Shown one piece after another: positions 55,555 to 64,000 of a stretch of 64,000 nt of DNA. Under the pieces are notes generated by a model. That model was not told where the DNA came from, made no database searches, and saw only the letters and a list, made by a program, of their open reading frames with translations. Positions within the stretch are counted from its first letter, which is position 1; each line of letters begins with the position of its first letter. The stretch is taken from positions 12,689,736 through 12,753,735 of the forward strand of contig CM056742.1 of NCBI GenBank assembly GCA_029851415.1, written 5' to 3'. The position numbers were made by a program, and so were the translations under genes. The DNA comes from Eretmocerus hayati. Its lineage: Eukaryota > Arthropoda > Insecta > Hymenoptera > Aphelinidae.

Positions 55555-56925
55555 GAAATTTTTGGTGGAAATTCTGATTTTTTGGAAAATTTGAGATGTG
55601 TAGACATCGAAATGATTTCAGTATCAACAAATCGATAGATTATGCTGAGGGAATAATGGTTTAAGTGATTGAAATTGAGATAAATGAGTAGTAATTGGAG
55701 GTACGAGGAAAAAAGTTTCCCATTATTTTTTGACTTATCATTTAGAGGAAGCTTTTTAGAAGGATTTGAGCCATCTAGTCTGGGGTTTTTTCGATGATAT
55801 CTATTATTGGGTTGAGACAGAATTTGGATGAAGTGGGTTTGAAAAGGCTAAAAAAGAAACTTTTGGTGGAAATTTTGATTTTTTTGAAAATTTGAGATCT
55901 GTAGAGATTAAATGAAATTTCGGTATTAACCAATCGATAGATCTCGCAGAAAAATCATAGTTCAGGTCATTAAGATTGAGATAAATGAGTCATGAAGGAA
56001 GGTAGGAGGAAAAATTGAATATTGGGGGAAATTTTCCTTTATTTTTTGAATTACTTTTTGGAGTAAGCTTTTTAGAAGGATTTGAGCCATCTAGTCTTAG
56101 GTTTTTTCGATGATATCTATTAGTTGGTCGAGACAGAATTTGGATGCGGTAGGTTTAAAAAGGCTCAAAAAAAAATTTTTGGTGAAAATTATGATTTTTT
56201 CGAAAATTTGAGATCTGTAGAGATTAAATGAAACTTCGGTATTAACCAATCGATAGATCTCGCAGAAAAAATCATAGTTTAGGTCATTAAGATTGAGATA
56301 AATGAGTCATGAAGGAAGGTAGGAGGAAAAATTGAATATTAAGGGAAATTTTCCTTTATTTTTTGAATTATTTTTTGAAGGAAGCTTTTTAGAAGGATTT
56401 GAGCCATCTAGTCTTAGGTTTTTTCGATGATATCTATTAGTTGGTTGAGACAGAATTTGGATGCAGTAGGTTTAAAAAGGCTCAAAAAAAAATTTTTGGT
56501 GAAAATTTTGATTTTTTTTGAAAATTTGAGATCTGTAGAGATTAAATGAAATTTCGGTATTAACCAATCGATAGATCTCGCAGAAAAAATCATAGTTTAG
56601 GTCATTAAGATTGAGATAAATGAGTCATGAAGGAAGGTAGGAGGAAAAATTGAATATTAAGGGAAATTTTCCTTTATTTTTTGAATTATTTTCTGAAGGA
56701 AGCTCTTTAGAAGGATTTGAGCCATCTAGTCTTAGGTTTTTTCGATGATATCTATTAGTTGGTTGAGACAGAATTTGGATGCGATAGTTCTAAAAAGGCT
56801 CAAAAAAAAATTTTTGGTGAAAATTTTGATTTTTTTGAAATTTTGAGATCTGTAGAGATTAAATGAAATTTCGGTATCAACCAATCGATAGATCTCGCAG
56901 AATAAATCATAGTTTAGGTGACTCA
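55555..56925. repeat. 317-bp tandem repeat, about 4.4 copies
   Basis: The phrase TTTTTTCGATGATATCTATT recurs at about 55786, 56102, 56418 and 56738, giving a period of 316-320. The later copies are nearly identical (GAGATCTGTAGAGATTAAAT; AACCAATCGATAGATCTCGC), while the first is more diverged. That pattern fits recent expansion from one end. Confidence 0.9.
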
Positions 56926-57385
56926 ATTTGTTGTGAGAGTGTGTGGGAGAAAGATATTTATGTATTAAAAGTTGAAATTTGAGCACTTTTTGTTGAAAAA
57001 GCCCATGGATCAAATTTGACTGGGAGCCGAAAGGTGCCAAATCACTGGGTTCTCAGAAATTAGATTCTCTACAACTTGTAGAAAGCCAAAAGTTGATAAG
57101 GCGAATAGTAAAAGAGAAAGCGTGTCCGATATAAAACAACATACATACATATACACACACACAAACACGGAAAATGGGGTGGAAAGATGAGTCTTTGCCA
57201 GATTTGGGAGGACATTAGGAGGAAAAGTGTTACCTACATTTGATAGCTTTTGGCGAGAGGAAGAGAATGGTCGTTGGCTTTTTTCGATAAGAGGGATTTT
57301 GTTGAAGAATATCTTGATTTTAATGAAAAATTTGATCAAATTTTCGTTGGGGTGAAAACAAAGCTTTCTCTTTAGAGAAAGCAAT

Positions 57386-57796
57386 ATTGGGAAAGAGATT
57401 GATTTTACAACCGGATTACTTATCTAATAATTTTCGGGTACTTGAGATGACTCGATGAAAATTTCATAGCCGATGGTACGATTCTTGCCGCAAATTCTCC
57501 CGTCAAAACGAACTTTGGCAGCGTCCAAAGTTAGCGAAATTTTTCTCGTCTAAAGCAGACTGAGCTGGAGCAAGGTGATAGTTGTTTTGTAAGCAAACAG
57601 ACTATAGCCTGTCTGGTCCCCGAGACGAGGAAAATTTTGCTGCATTGGACGCTGCCAAAACTCGTTTTGATCGGAGAATTCGCGGCAAGAAACGTACCAT
57701 CGGCTATGAAATTCTCACAATTTTCATCGAATCATCCCAAGTACCCGAGAATTATTAGATAAGTAATCCTGTTGTCAAATCAATCTCTTTCCCAAT
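57386..57796. repeat. 411-bp palindrome
   Basis: Starts ATTGGGAAAGAGATTGATTT and ends with the complement. Arms share GGATTACTTATCTAATAATT, GGGTACTTG and ATAGCCGATGGTACG. It abuts the inner end of the right arm and may be the central foldback of the larger element or a separate MITE. Confidence 0.75.
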
Positions 57797-57994
57797 GAAT
57801 ATACCGAGATAACCTTCAATAACCATGTTATGCATGTTGTTGACACATGATCATTTTGTCAGTTTTTTTAGTTATATTAATAAAAACACAAAAGCACATC
57901 GTGCGTGTAATTAGGCCCAGAATTTAATTCCCCATTTGTCATGTTATCATGGAAGTCTAACCACGCTTTCGTATATCACATTTGAAGAAATCTG

Positions 57995-58225
57995 ATGCTT
58001 TGTGTGATATTGTATTCTGCAGCACGAGATATGAGCAGCTTGGTGAAGTGGAAGCTGATCGAGGAAGAGATCGGCAAGGATCCAAGAGCTAGCGCTGATG
58101 CAGAATTGGGATTTGCTTTAGCCAAGCTGGCAATGACAGAACACCTATACCACGGACTGCCAATCGAACCATGCGCGGCGATAGCCGAAATTGCAACCGA
58201 AGCTCATGAGATGTGTCTTGCCTAA
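57995..58225 (+). CDS. Conserved ORF in the right arm
   Basis: A 76-codon frame matching the left-arm copy (SSLVKWKLIEEEIGKD, ASADAELGFALAKLAMTEH) and continuing YHGLPIEPCAAIAEIATEA. An acceptor-like TTGTATTCTGCAG precedes the conserved part. The two arm copies preserve coding sense over most of their length although the surrounding non-coding sequence shows indels. That suggests selection or recent arm homogenisation. The function is not recognised. Confidence 0.45.
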   Translation: MLCVILYSAARDMSSLVKWKLIEEEIGKDPRASADAELGFALAKLAMTEHLYHGLPIEPCAAIAEIATEAHEMCLA

Positions 58226-58819
58226 TGCCTGATTATTTTCCATGAATATCATGTCAAGTTCGGTCTTTGCTACATCCGTGGGCCCGTATTCTAAATTTTG
58301 CGGCAAAATTTTCCGGCAACATTTACCGCAAAATTTGCCAGCAGGTTACCGACAGAGCGGTGTCGCTCTGTCGGTAACCTGTGAAATTTGCCGCTAATGC
58401 TGCAGTTTGCCGGCGCGTTTTACCGTATTTTCCACGGCAAACGCTATCGGCAACGCAAATATACGGAAGACTGACGGGGTCACTCTCTCCCGGAGAGAGA
58501 GGGTGTAGTTGGCGCTCACTCTCTAGATAAGTGAGTAAGATAACATACGAGGAAATTCGATTTTTTGTAATTTTTAGATCCCTTGGGGGAACCATATGGA
58601 GCAGAAATCGAATGATCTCAACCCTTGACACATAGACGAAAAGATCAATCCTCAATCGGAGTTTATTTTCCTCGAAAATAATGCAGGGACATACATGATC
58701 GGCACAGAGATACGATTCCTCTTAGAATATACGCGAGTAAAAATACTCTCAACTGCTTAAATTTGGACAGAAAAACTTATGAACGTAATTTTTTTACTCA
58801 ATTTAATAGATAAGGTAAG

Positions 58820-59890
58820 TGTACCTAACTTGCCCTCACTTAACCATTTTCTTAACAACAGCTCCGATCTTCCTCAATATTTCCCAACGTACTTTAGCTT
58901 AAAAATAACCTCGTCTCACCCTTAAAATGAGCCCAACGTACGTCTAATTTTGCCCAACTAGAGGGGAGCTGTTTCAATTTTCCCCTCCAAATCAACTTGA
59001 ATCAGCGTTGAAAAGCATGAAATCATTTTATCGTCGTGCAACCCCATTTGAAGCTTTCCATAGGTCCAAAATACTATTTCCGACCCATTTTGACCTGATG
59101 AACAAGTTCTGAGAGATAAAAAGAAGTAAAATTGCAAACCTTTTCAAGATAGCAGTATGAGGGCATGTTCGGTAGACTCCGATTTTAAACCTCTCGTTTT
59201 ACGAATCATATCCGTCTTTTGCACATGAAGTATCTCCACATGCGAGTTTGCAACTCTCACAAAAAAATTTTGAAGGTCTTGAGACAAGGAATCACATGCG
59301 CTGAGATACGTTAATAGGTCAAACTAACAAGGAGAGGTCATGGTCTGTGGGTCGTGGATTCGGTTGAAACTCTGGGAATCGTCTCATTTTGGCACCAAAA
59401 GATCATATCCGAAACCGCTTACTTGAATGCTGAAACGTTTTGGAGCTACAGCCTATGACATTAGCGTTGCCCATATAGACCCATGTTGAAAGTTGATATA
59501 TATAGGTATAATAACAATGCTAGTGTGATTGACCATAGCTCTGAAACGTTTTAGCATTCAATTTAGCGGTTTTGGATATCATCTTTTGGTGCCAAAAGGA
59601 GACGATTCCCAGAGTTTCAGCCAAATTTACGAACCACAGACCATGACCTCTCCTTGTAAGTAAATTTGGTATCGATTTTACTGAACGCAACTTGCTCGGT
59701 GATTTCTCGACTCGAAAACACGAAAAATGAAAAAATCACTTCAAATCTTTTAGGAAATACACAAACGATTCAGGGACGATCTAAAACACTTCGTTTAATT
59801 CTATCTCAACATGACGGATGTAAATAAAATGCGCGAAGGTCAGTGAGTGCCGATTCCTGAGATCGGCATATGGGGGCAAGTTGGGTACAC
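58820..59890. mobile_element. 1.07-kb TIR element (GTGTACC ends)
   Basis: GTGTACCTAACTTGCCC at the left and its near-complement (GGGCAAGTTGGGTACAC) at the right, with TAA and TAG outside. It carries a nested MITE at 59328-59656. A related sequence at 63180-63545 lacks that MITE. It is non-coding. Confidence 0.65.
59328..59656. mobile_element. Harbinger-type MITE, second copy
   Basis: 329 bp with ends CAAGGAGAGGTCATGG and the complement, and TAA at 59325-59327 and 59657-59659. It is related to 25234-25561 through TTTTGGCAC, GATATC and GAAACG blocks. An empty site in the paralogous sequence near 63310 supports the boundaries. Confidence 0.8.
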
Positions 59891-60196
59891 TAGTCCTATG
59901 TATACAAAAAGGAAAAAGTGCCGGCCTAACCACATTCATTACCTATCCTGTCCAAAGTTGATCAGTTTAGAGTATTTTTATTTGCATATAATTCGAAGAG
60001 GAATCGTATGGCTGTGCCGGTCATGTATGTCCGTGCATAATTTTTGAGAAAATTAGACTCGAATTAAGGGTCGACCCCTGTGTCTACAATGTGTGAGGGG
60101 TCAAGGTCATTCGATTTCTGGTCTGAGGTTTCCCTGAGGAGTCTTAAAACCACAAAAAATCGAGTTTCCTCATATATTATCTCACTCACTTACCTA

Positions 60197-60941
60197 GATT
60201 GATTGATTGATTGATGCCCGTTTATTCTTCCGAAGACAAAAAAGAAAAATAATCAGTTACATGTGGTAATATATATCACAGATCAATAGTGCACATTAAT
60301 AAAGATAATGAAGTCATTTGGTCAAGGACAAATCTTAAGTATATCACAATTTGTGACTAGTCGGGTAGTACTCAGAAGATTCACAAACTCCATAGAATAA
60401 TATAAGAATACAAGAAAATGGCAGGGCTCACAGTCATATTACAGAAAAATGCTGTCGATTGACGAAAAGTCACACGTATACTTATAATTTTATTCTAGAT
60501 GAACGAATCAAGCAAAAAGTTAGCCCAAGCCTTTCAAAGTTTAGAGATTGAAGTAATGCTTCTTCTCCACATCAATCCTCATGGGGAGACTGTGTGAGCA
60601 AAAAATCCTTCATAGCCTCTTTAAATAATGACATTTTCCCCAGCTGCCGAAAGCCCGGAGGGAGAAAGTTCCACAAATGAGCACATTGAACCTGGAAAGA
60701 TCTTCTTCCATATTCAAGTCTCATATTGGGAACTTTGAGTACCCGCTCTTCTGCATCACCGCGTGCGGGGCGTTCAGATTGGTACCTGGTGAACATCGCA
60801 GCTAGGTAGCCAGGCTCTCCTAAATGCATGATCTTGTGCATTAACAGAGCTGCGAAGTACATTCTCCGCGAATCAGTACGTAACCAACCCAAACGCTCCG
60901 TTAACGGGGTGATGTGCTCGTCTCTCCTAAGATCAAAAATA
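60197..60941 (-). mobile_element. 5'-truncated LINE, same family as 35576-41700
   Basis: The 3' UTR (TTTGGTCAAGGACA, TTTGTGACTAGTC) matches the larger LINE. The tail is (ATCA)n instead of (ATCT)n. It stops being homologous at about 60941, within the codons for IFDLRRDEH, so only the last 125 codons of ORF2 are present. Confidence 0.8.
60572..60941 (-). pseudogene. LINE ORF2 C-terminus
   Basis: Reads LRRDEHITPLTERLGWLRTD, then YFAALLMHKIMHL, then RVLKVPNMRLEYGRRSF and LWNFLPPGFRQ. It preserves the reading where the larger copy has a TAG (36058), so it helps define the family consensus. It has no catalytic domain. Confidence 0.75.
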
Positions 60942-60974
60942 GAGAGAATCAAACCTAGAGAGTGAGCGTCAACT

Positions 60975-62158
60975 TACCGAAGCTTGTAAGGGCCGCTAGA
61001 GGCGCAGCTGCGGCGGAGATTCCGCTGGTCCCGCCGCAGCTGCGGCGTGCGCGGAGATTCCCGCAAGAAGTGTGCGGGCTGCACGTTAGGTGCGGAAAAC
61101 ACGAAAAGTAGCTTTTCCAGCATTCCAAGTCAGTTTTCCCGAAAAGTCTGGCCTAGTTAAACACGTTACGACAACAACCATTTTCTGTTGGGTTCTCTGT
61201 GATTTTTCGAAACATCATGATTCGCGAGGTATACAGTGTGATTTTTATCATGGCAGCCAATTTGCAATACTGCATGTCAGGAATGTGTGTTTCTATAAAC
61301 TCAACGTAACGTCAAATGAGACGATCCAACAAAATTTAGCATTCATATTTTAGAGTATAAATCGGTTCGGTGAGTTCAATCAATGATAGGCTGCATGGCC
61401 GAGAACTGGTTGGAGAGACGTTGAGATCTGGACTTCTAATATTTTGCTCAGGTTGTTTCGTGAGATTGATGAGCAGATGCAAAGCTGTGGGAGTAAAACC
61501 ATTGTACCCTACCTCAACGCGTTGTTTACCACTTTATGCCCAGCCTACCATTGATTCTCAATGCACTGCAGTTCACCCTTCTTCCGAGAATCAATGATAG
61601 GCTGGGCATGAAGTATATGTAAACAACGCGTTGTGGTGAGATACAATTGTTTTACTTCCACAGTTTTGCATTTGCTCATCAATCTCATCTAAACAACCTG
61701 AGCAAAATATTAGAAGGCTAGACCTTCACATTTTTTCAACCATTTCTCGCCCATCCAGCCTATTATTGATTGAACTACGCGCCAAACCGATTTATGCTTT
61801 GAAAAGTAAATACTAAAGACGTTACGTTGAGTTTTCAGAAACACACATTCCTTCCATGCAGGTTTGCATATTGGCTGCCATGACAGAAATCATACTCTGT
61901 ATACCTCGCGAATCAAGATGTTTTGAGAAATCACAGAGAACCCCCAAAAAAATGGTTGTCACCGTAACGTGTTTAACTAGGCCAGACTTTTCGGGAAAAC
62001 TGACTAGGAAAACCGGAAAAGCTACTTTTCGTGTTTTCCGCACCTAACGTGCGGCCCGCACACTTCTTGCGGGAATCTCCGCGCACGCCGCAGCTGCGGC
62101 GGGACCAGCGGAATCTCCGCCGCAGCTGCGCCTCTAACGGCCCTTACAAGCTTCGGTA
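60975..62158. mobile_element. 1,184-bp palindromic element with 6-bp duplication
   Basis: The ends are TACCGAAGCTTGTAAGGGCC and the complement. TCAACT flanks both sides (60969-60974 and 62159-62164). The arms are complementary over nearly the full length (about 590 bases each). They include CGCAGCTGCGGCG, AGTAGCTTTTCC and TAACGTGCGGCCCGC-type blocks. It sits in the right arm of the 4.07-kb element, whose sequence continues on both sides (CACTCTCT on each). It is non-coding. Confidence 0.85.
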
Positions 62159-62657
62159 TCAACTACACACTCTCTCTCCGCGAGAGAGTGGCCCCGTCAG
62201 TCTTCCGTACAAATCCGGCAAATCGCGAGGGCAACTGCAGCAATAGCGGCAAATCTTACAGGTTACCGACAGAGCATCACCGATGCCGGCAAATTTTGCG
62301 GTAAATTTTGCCGGAAAATTTTACGGCAAAATTTAGAATACGGGCCCTGCATGTACTGTAATTCCTGATGTGATGTTTTTGAGTAGTTTGCTGCAACAAT
62401 ACTCGCTCAATTTCGCACCAATCCGAATGATTTTTTTTTTTTTTAATTTGCAGAACAAATTGCCACGCGTAGGGCTGCATCGCTATTCACTTGGAGTCAT
62501 TTCGTTGATCAATTAAATATCAATAGACTAGTTCGATTGCAAGATGGCGTCATCACTGTTATTGAAAGCTGAGAAGCACTCTTATGTGATGGATGGAATC
62601 ACTGAAAAATCGTGACATTCGTGCATTATTAGATTTTCCAATCAATTTAAACTCGTC

Positions 62658-62770
62658 TATGCATAACACTATGCATAGCTATGCATAACATAGACCATGC
62701 ATAGATCATGCATAGTACTATGCATAAGCCATGCATAGTCTATGCAAAGTCTATGCATAGTCTATGCAAA
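62658..62770. repeat. CTATGCATAG cluster, right end
   Basis: Several copies of the self-complementary CTATGCATAG and variants, mirroring the cluster at 54130-54215 at the left end of the 8.67-kb element. They are probably binding sites for its transposase, by position. Confidence 0.7.
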
Positions 62771-62785
62771 CCTTTTTCACCTGGG

Positions 62786-63179
62786 GGGTTAGGCTCTTGG
62801 TGTACAGCTGTTCGGATCCGCTGTAATAGCCGTCGAGCAAAGTCAACGTCACGCCCAAAGCTGTCGTATCAACTTATCTTTTAGAATTATATTCAGTTGC
62901 TTATATGTCGATTGGTGATATGTTTACAGTTATATTCAAATGAAGAAATTGATGGTATATTGAATTGAACATTGATTTTTATATTAATATCAGCTACCTA
63001 TGATGGATACTTTGATGTGAATTAATTATAACTGTCAAATGAATAATATTCTTTTTGACACACTGTGCAAGAGAGTAACTTTTCCACTCTGATTTTCCAC
63101 TCAAGATCACAATTTGTCAGAATAGTACATTTCGATACAAGGGTGGAAAAATAAGTTTTACACTCCGATGTTGGCTTTC
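62786..63179. other. Right flank, nothing recognised
   Basis: No gene or repeat partner was found apart from the 12-mer AGGCTCTTGGTG at about 62791. Confidence 0.4.
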
Positions 63180-63545
63180 TTGATTCTCAAATCATCTCCG
63201 TGTTTTGTACATAAAATCGCTCCAAATCAGAGTTTTGCAGTTCTAAAGAGTGGATTTTAAAGGTCTTGAGACAAGAAATCGAATGCGCTAAGGTACGTCA
63301 AGATTGGTCGACTGAAAATAAATTGGCACCGGCTTTAGTGAACGCGATTTCCTCGGTGATTTTTTAGACGTGCAAACTTGAAAAATGGAAAAATCACTTC
63401 AAACTTTCTGGAGGACGCAGAAGCAGTTCGGGGTCGATGCAAACTACGTACTTTCTCATATTTTAACATAACAAAAAAATATGCGCGAAGGTCCATGAGT
63501 GCCCATTTCTGAGATCGGCATATGGGGGCAATTTGGGTACACATA
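63180..63545. repeat. Relic related to 58820-59890
   Basis: TTAAAGGTCTTGAGACAAG, GAACGCGATTTCCTCGGTGA and GAGATCGGCATATGGGGGCA follow the same order as in 59260-59890 but without the nested MITE. This gives a pre-insertion reference. Confidence 0.7.
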
Positions 63546-64000
63546 TGAGGGTTTCCATGGAACTTTTAACTATTGACCCTCTGAAATAGAAAAAAAATTT
63601 TCTCATCGCACACGTTTGAAATGGGTTTCATGTGATACTTAGACCTCGAAAACATGTGAAAAAAGTGGTGCCACTCTCTTCCAAGCCGAGGTATCTGGTT
63701 CAGAACGACATGTACGGAATTTCACACGTGAAACATTCTTGAATCAACTTCAATCGAATAGATTCGATTCAAAACATTTTCTAGACGATCAATACGGATT
63801 ATATTTTGCCTGACTTGACTTTAAGATGAATTTCATCATCGATTTCTCCGAAATTCGATGTAAATTCCGAAAATCGAGTCAAGAGCTATGAGTCTCATTT
63901 CAATCTCTAGAATACTCTGTGGAGTTATTTTGTTCATATTTTAGCCGTATACTATGTAAAAATCAAGAAAATCGCGATAACATCACATTTAGAGGCTTAT
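63546..64000. other. No recognised gene
   Basis: AT-rich sequence with no motif or repeat partner identified. Confidence 0.4.

Larger units (their letters stand above)
58280..62347. mobile_element. 4.07-kb TIR element inside the right arm
   Basis: The ends are GGGCCCGTATTCTAAATTTT and the complement. Arms contain repeated TTTTGCCGGCAAA-type words, GGTTACCGACAGAGC and ACGGAAGACTGACGGGG. Comparison with the intact left arm of the host element shows the insertion point within AGATCACTGTACTC-like sequence. I see no clear target duplication. Its own right arm is interrupted at 60969-62164 by another element. A LINE fragment also lies within. Confidence 0.75.
54114..62785. mobile_element. 8.67-kb TIR element with nested insertions
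   Basis: The ends are CCCAGGTGAAA and the complement. The left arm is 54114-54975. The right arm is 57797-58279 plus 62348-62785, split by a 4.07-kb element. The arms begin with clustered CTATGCATAG palindromes and include a conserved open frame (see 54586-54795 and 57995-58225). The core holds a 317-bp tandem repeat and a 411-bp palindrome. The 12-mer AGGCTCTTGGTG occurs at about 53952 and 62791, near but not exactly at the ends. No transposase was identified. Confidence 0.8.

Noticed and set aside
56732..57384. Two minus-strand frames of 102 and 124 codons in the core of the 8.67-kb element
   Set aside because: The first lies in the 317-bp tandem repeat and the second has a low-complexity composition; neither resembles a protein family.
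53952..62802. AGGCTCTTGGTG as a 12-bp target duplication of the 8.67-kb element
   Set aside because: The left copy is about 150 bases outside the TIR end while the right copy is only 5 bases outside, so it does not behave as a simple duplication.

Overview
This window looks like AT-rich nuclear DNA from an arthropod, most likely an insect. The support is: two intact MATH-BTB (speckle-type POZ-like) genes, a spliced gene for a secreted-type inosine-uridine nucleoside hydrolase, insect-style non-LTR and copia retrotransposons, and a dense load of short inverted-repeat transposons. There is no operon structure, no Shine-Dalgarno spacing and no CRISPR array. A hymenopteran or a related insect would fit, but the order is a guess.

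Layout. 0-7 kb: one palindromic MITE, then two MATH-BTB genes on the minus strand (2642-3709 and 5861-6862). 7-11 kb: repeats, including two palindromic MITEs set end to end. 11-15 kb: nothing recognised. 15-23.1 kb: a repeat complex with two 1,422-bp palindromic elements, a 75-bp minisatellite arranged as a large palindrome, and a 4.17-kb AT-rich TIR element inserted in one arm. 23-26.3 kb: a tRNA-like fragment, a truncated third MATH-BTB copy, and the three-exon nucleoside hydrolase gene (minus), with a TAA-flanked MITE inserted at a splice acceptor. 26-33 kb: few features, mainly old repeats and two palindromic MITEs. 33.8-42.0 kb: a foldback-type element with an 8-bp target duplication. 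It encloses a decayed PHD-ORF1/EN-RT LINE, which itself carries an 851-bp TIR element and an R1-like LINE fragment. 42-44 kb: a P/THAP9-like transposase fragment, a gag-like fragment and a MITE. 46.5-47.4 kb: an unrecognised 229-aa ORF and a convergent ORF. 49.1-52.3 kb: the 5' half of a copia element with a probable LTR. 53.2 kb: a possible orphan first exon. 53.7-62.8 kb: hairpin arrays and an 8.67-kb TIR element holding further elements nested up to four deep.

Few host genes are likely to work here: the two MATH-BTB genes, the nucleoside hydrolase, and perhaps the 46.5-kb ORF. Most of the window is a stratified record of transposon insertions whose relative order can be read from target duplications and interrupted arms. 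I see no obvious new multi-gene system. The most interesting items are the MITE at the splice acceptor, the conserved ORF carried in both arms of the 8.67-kb element, and the nested architecture itself.
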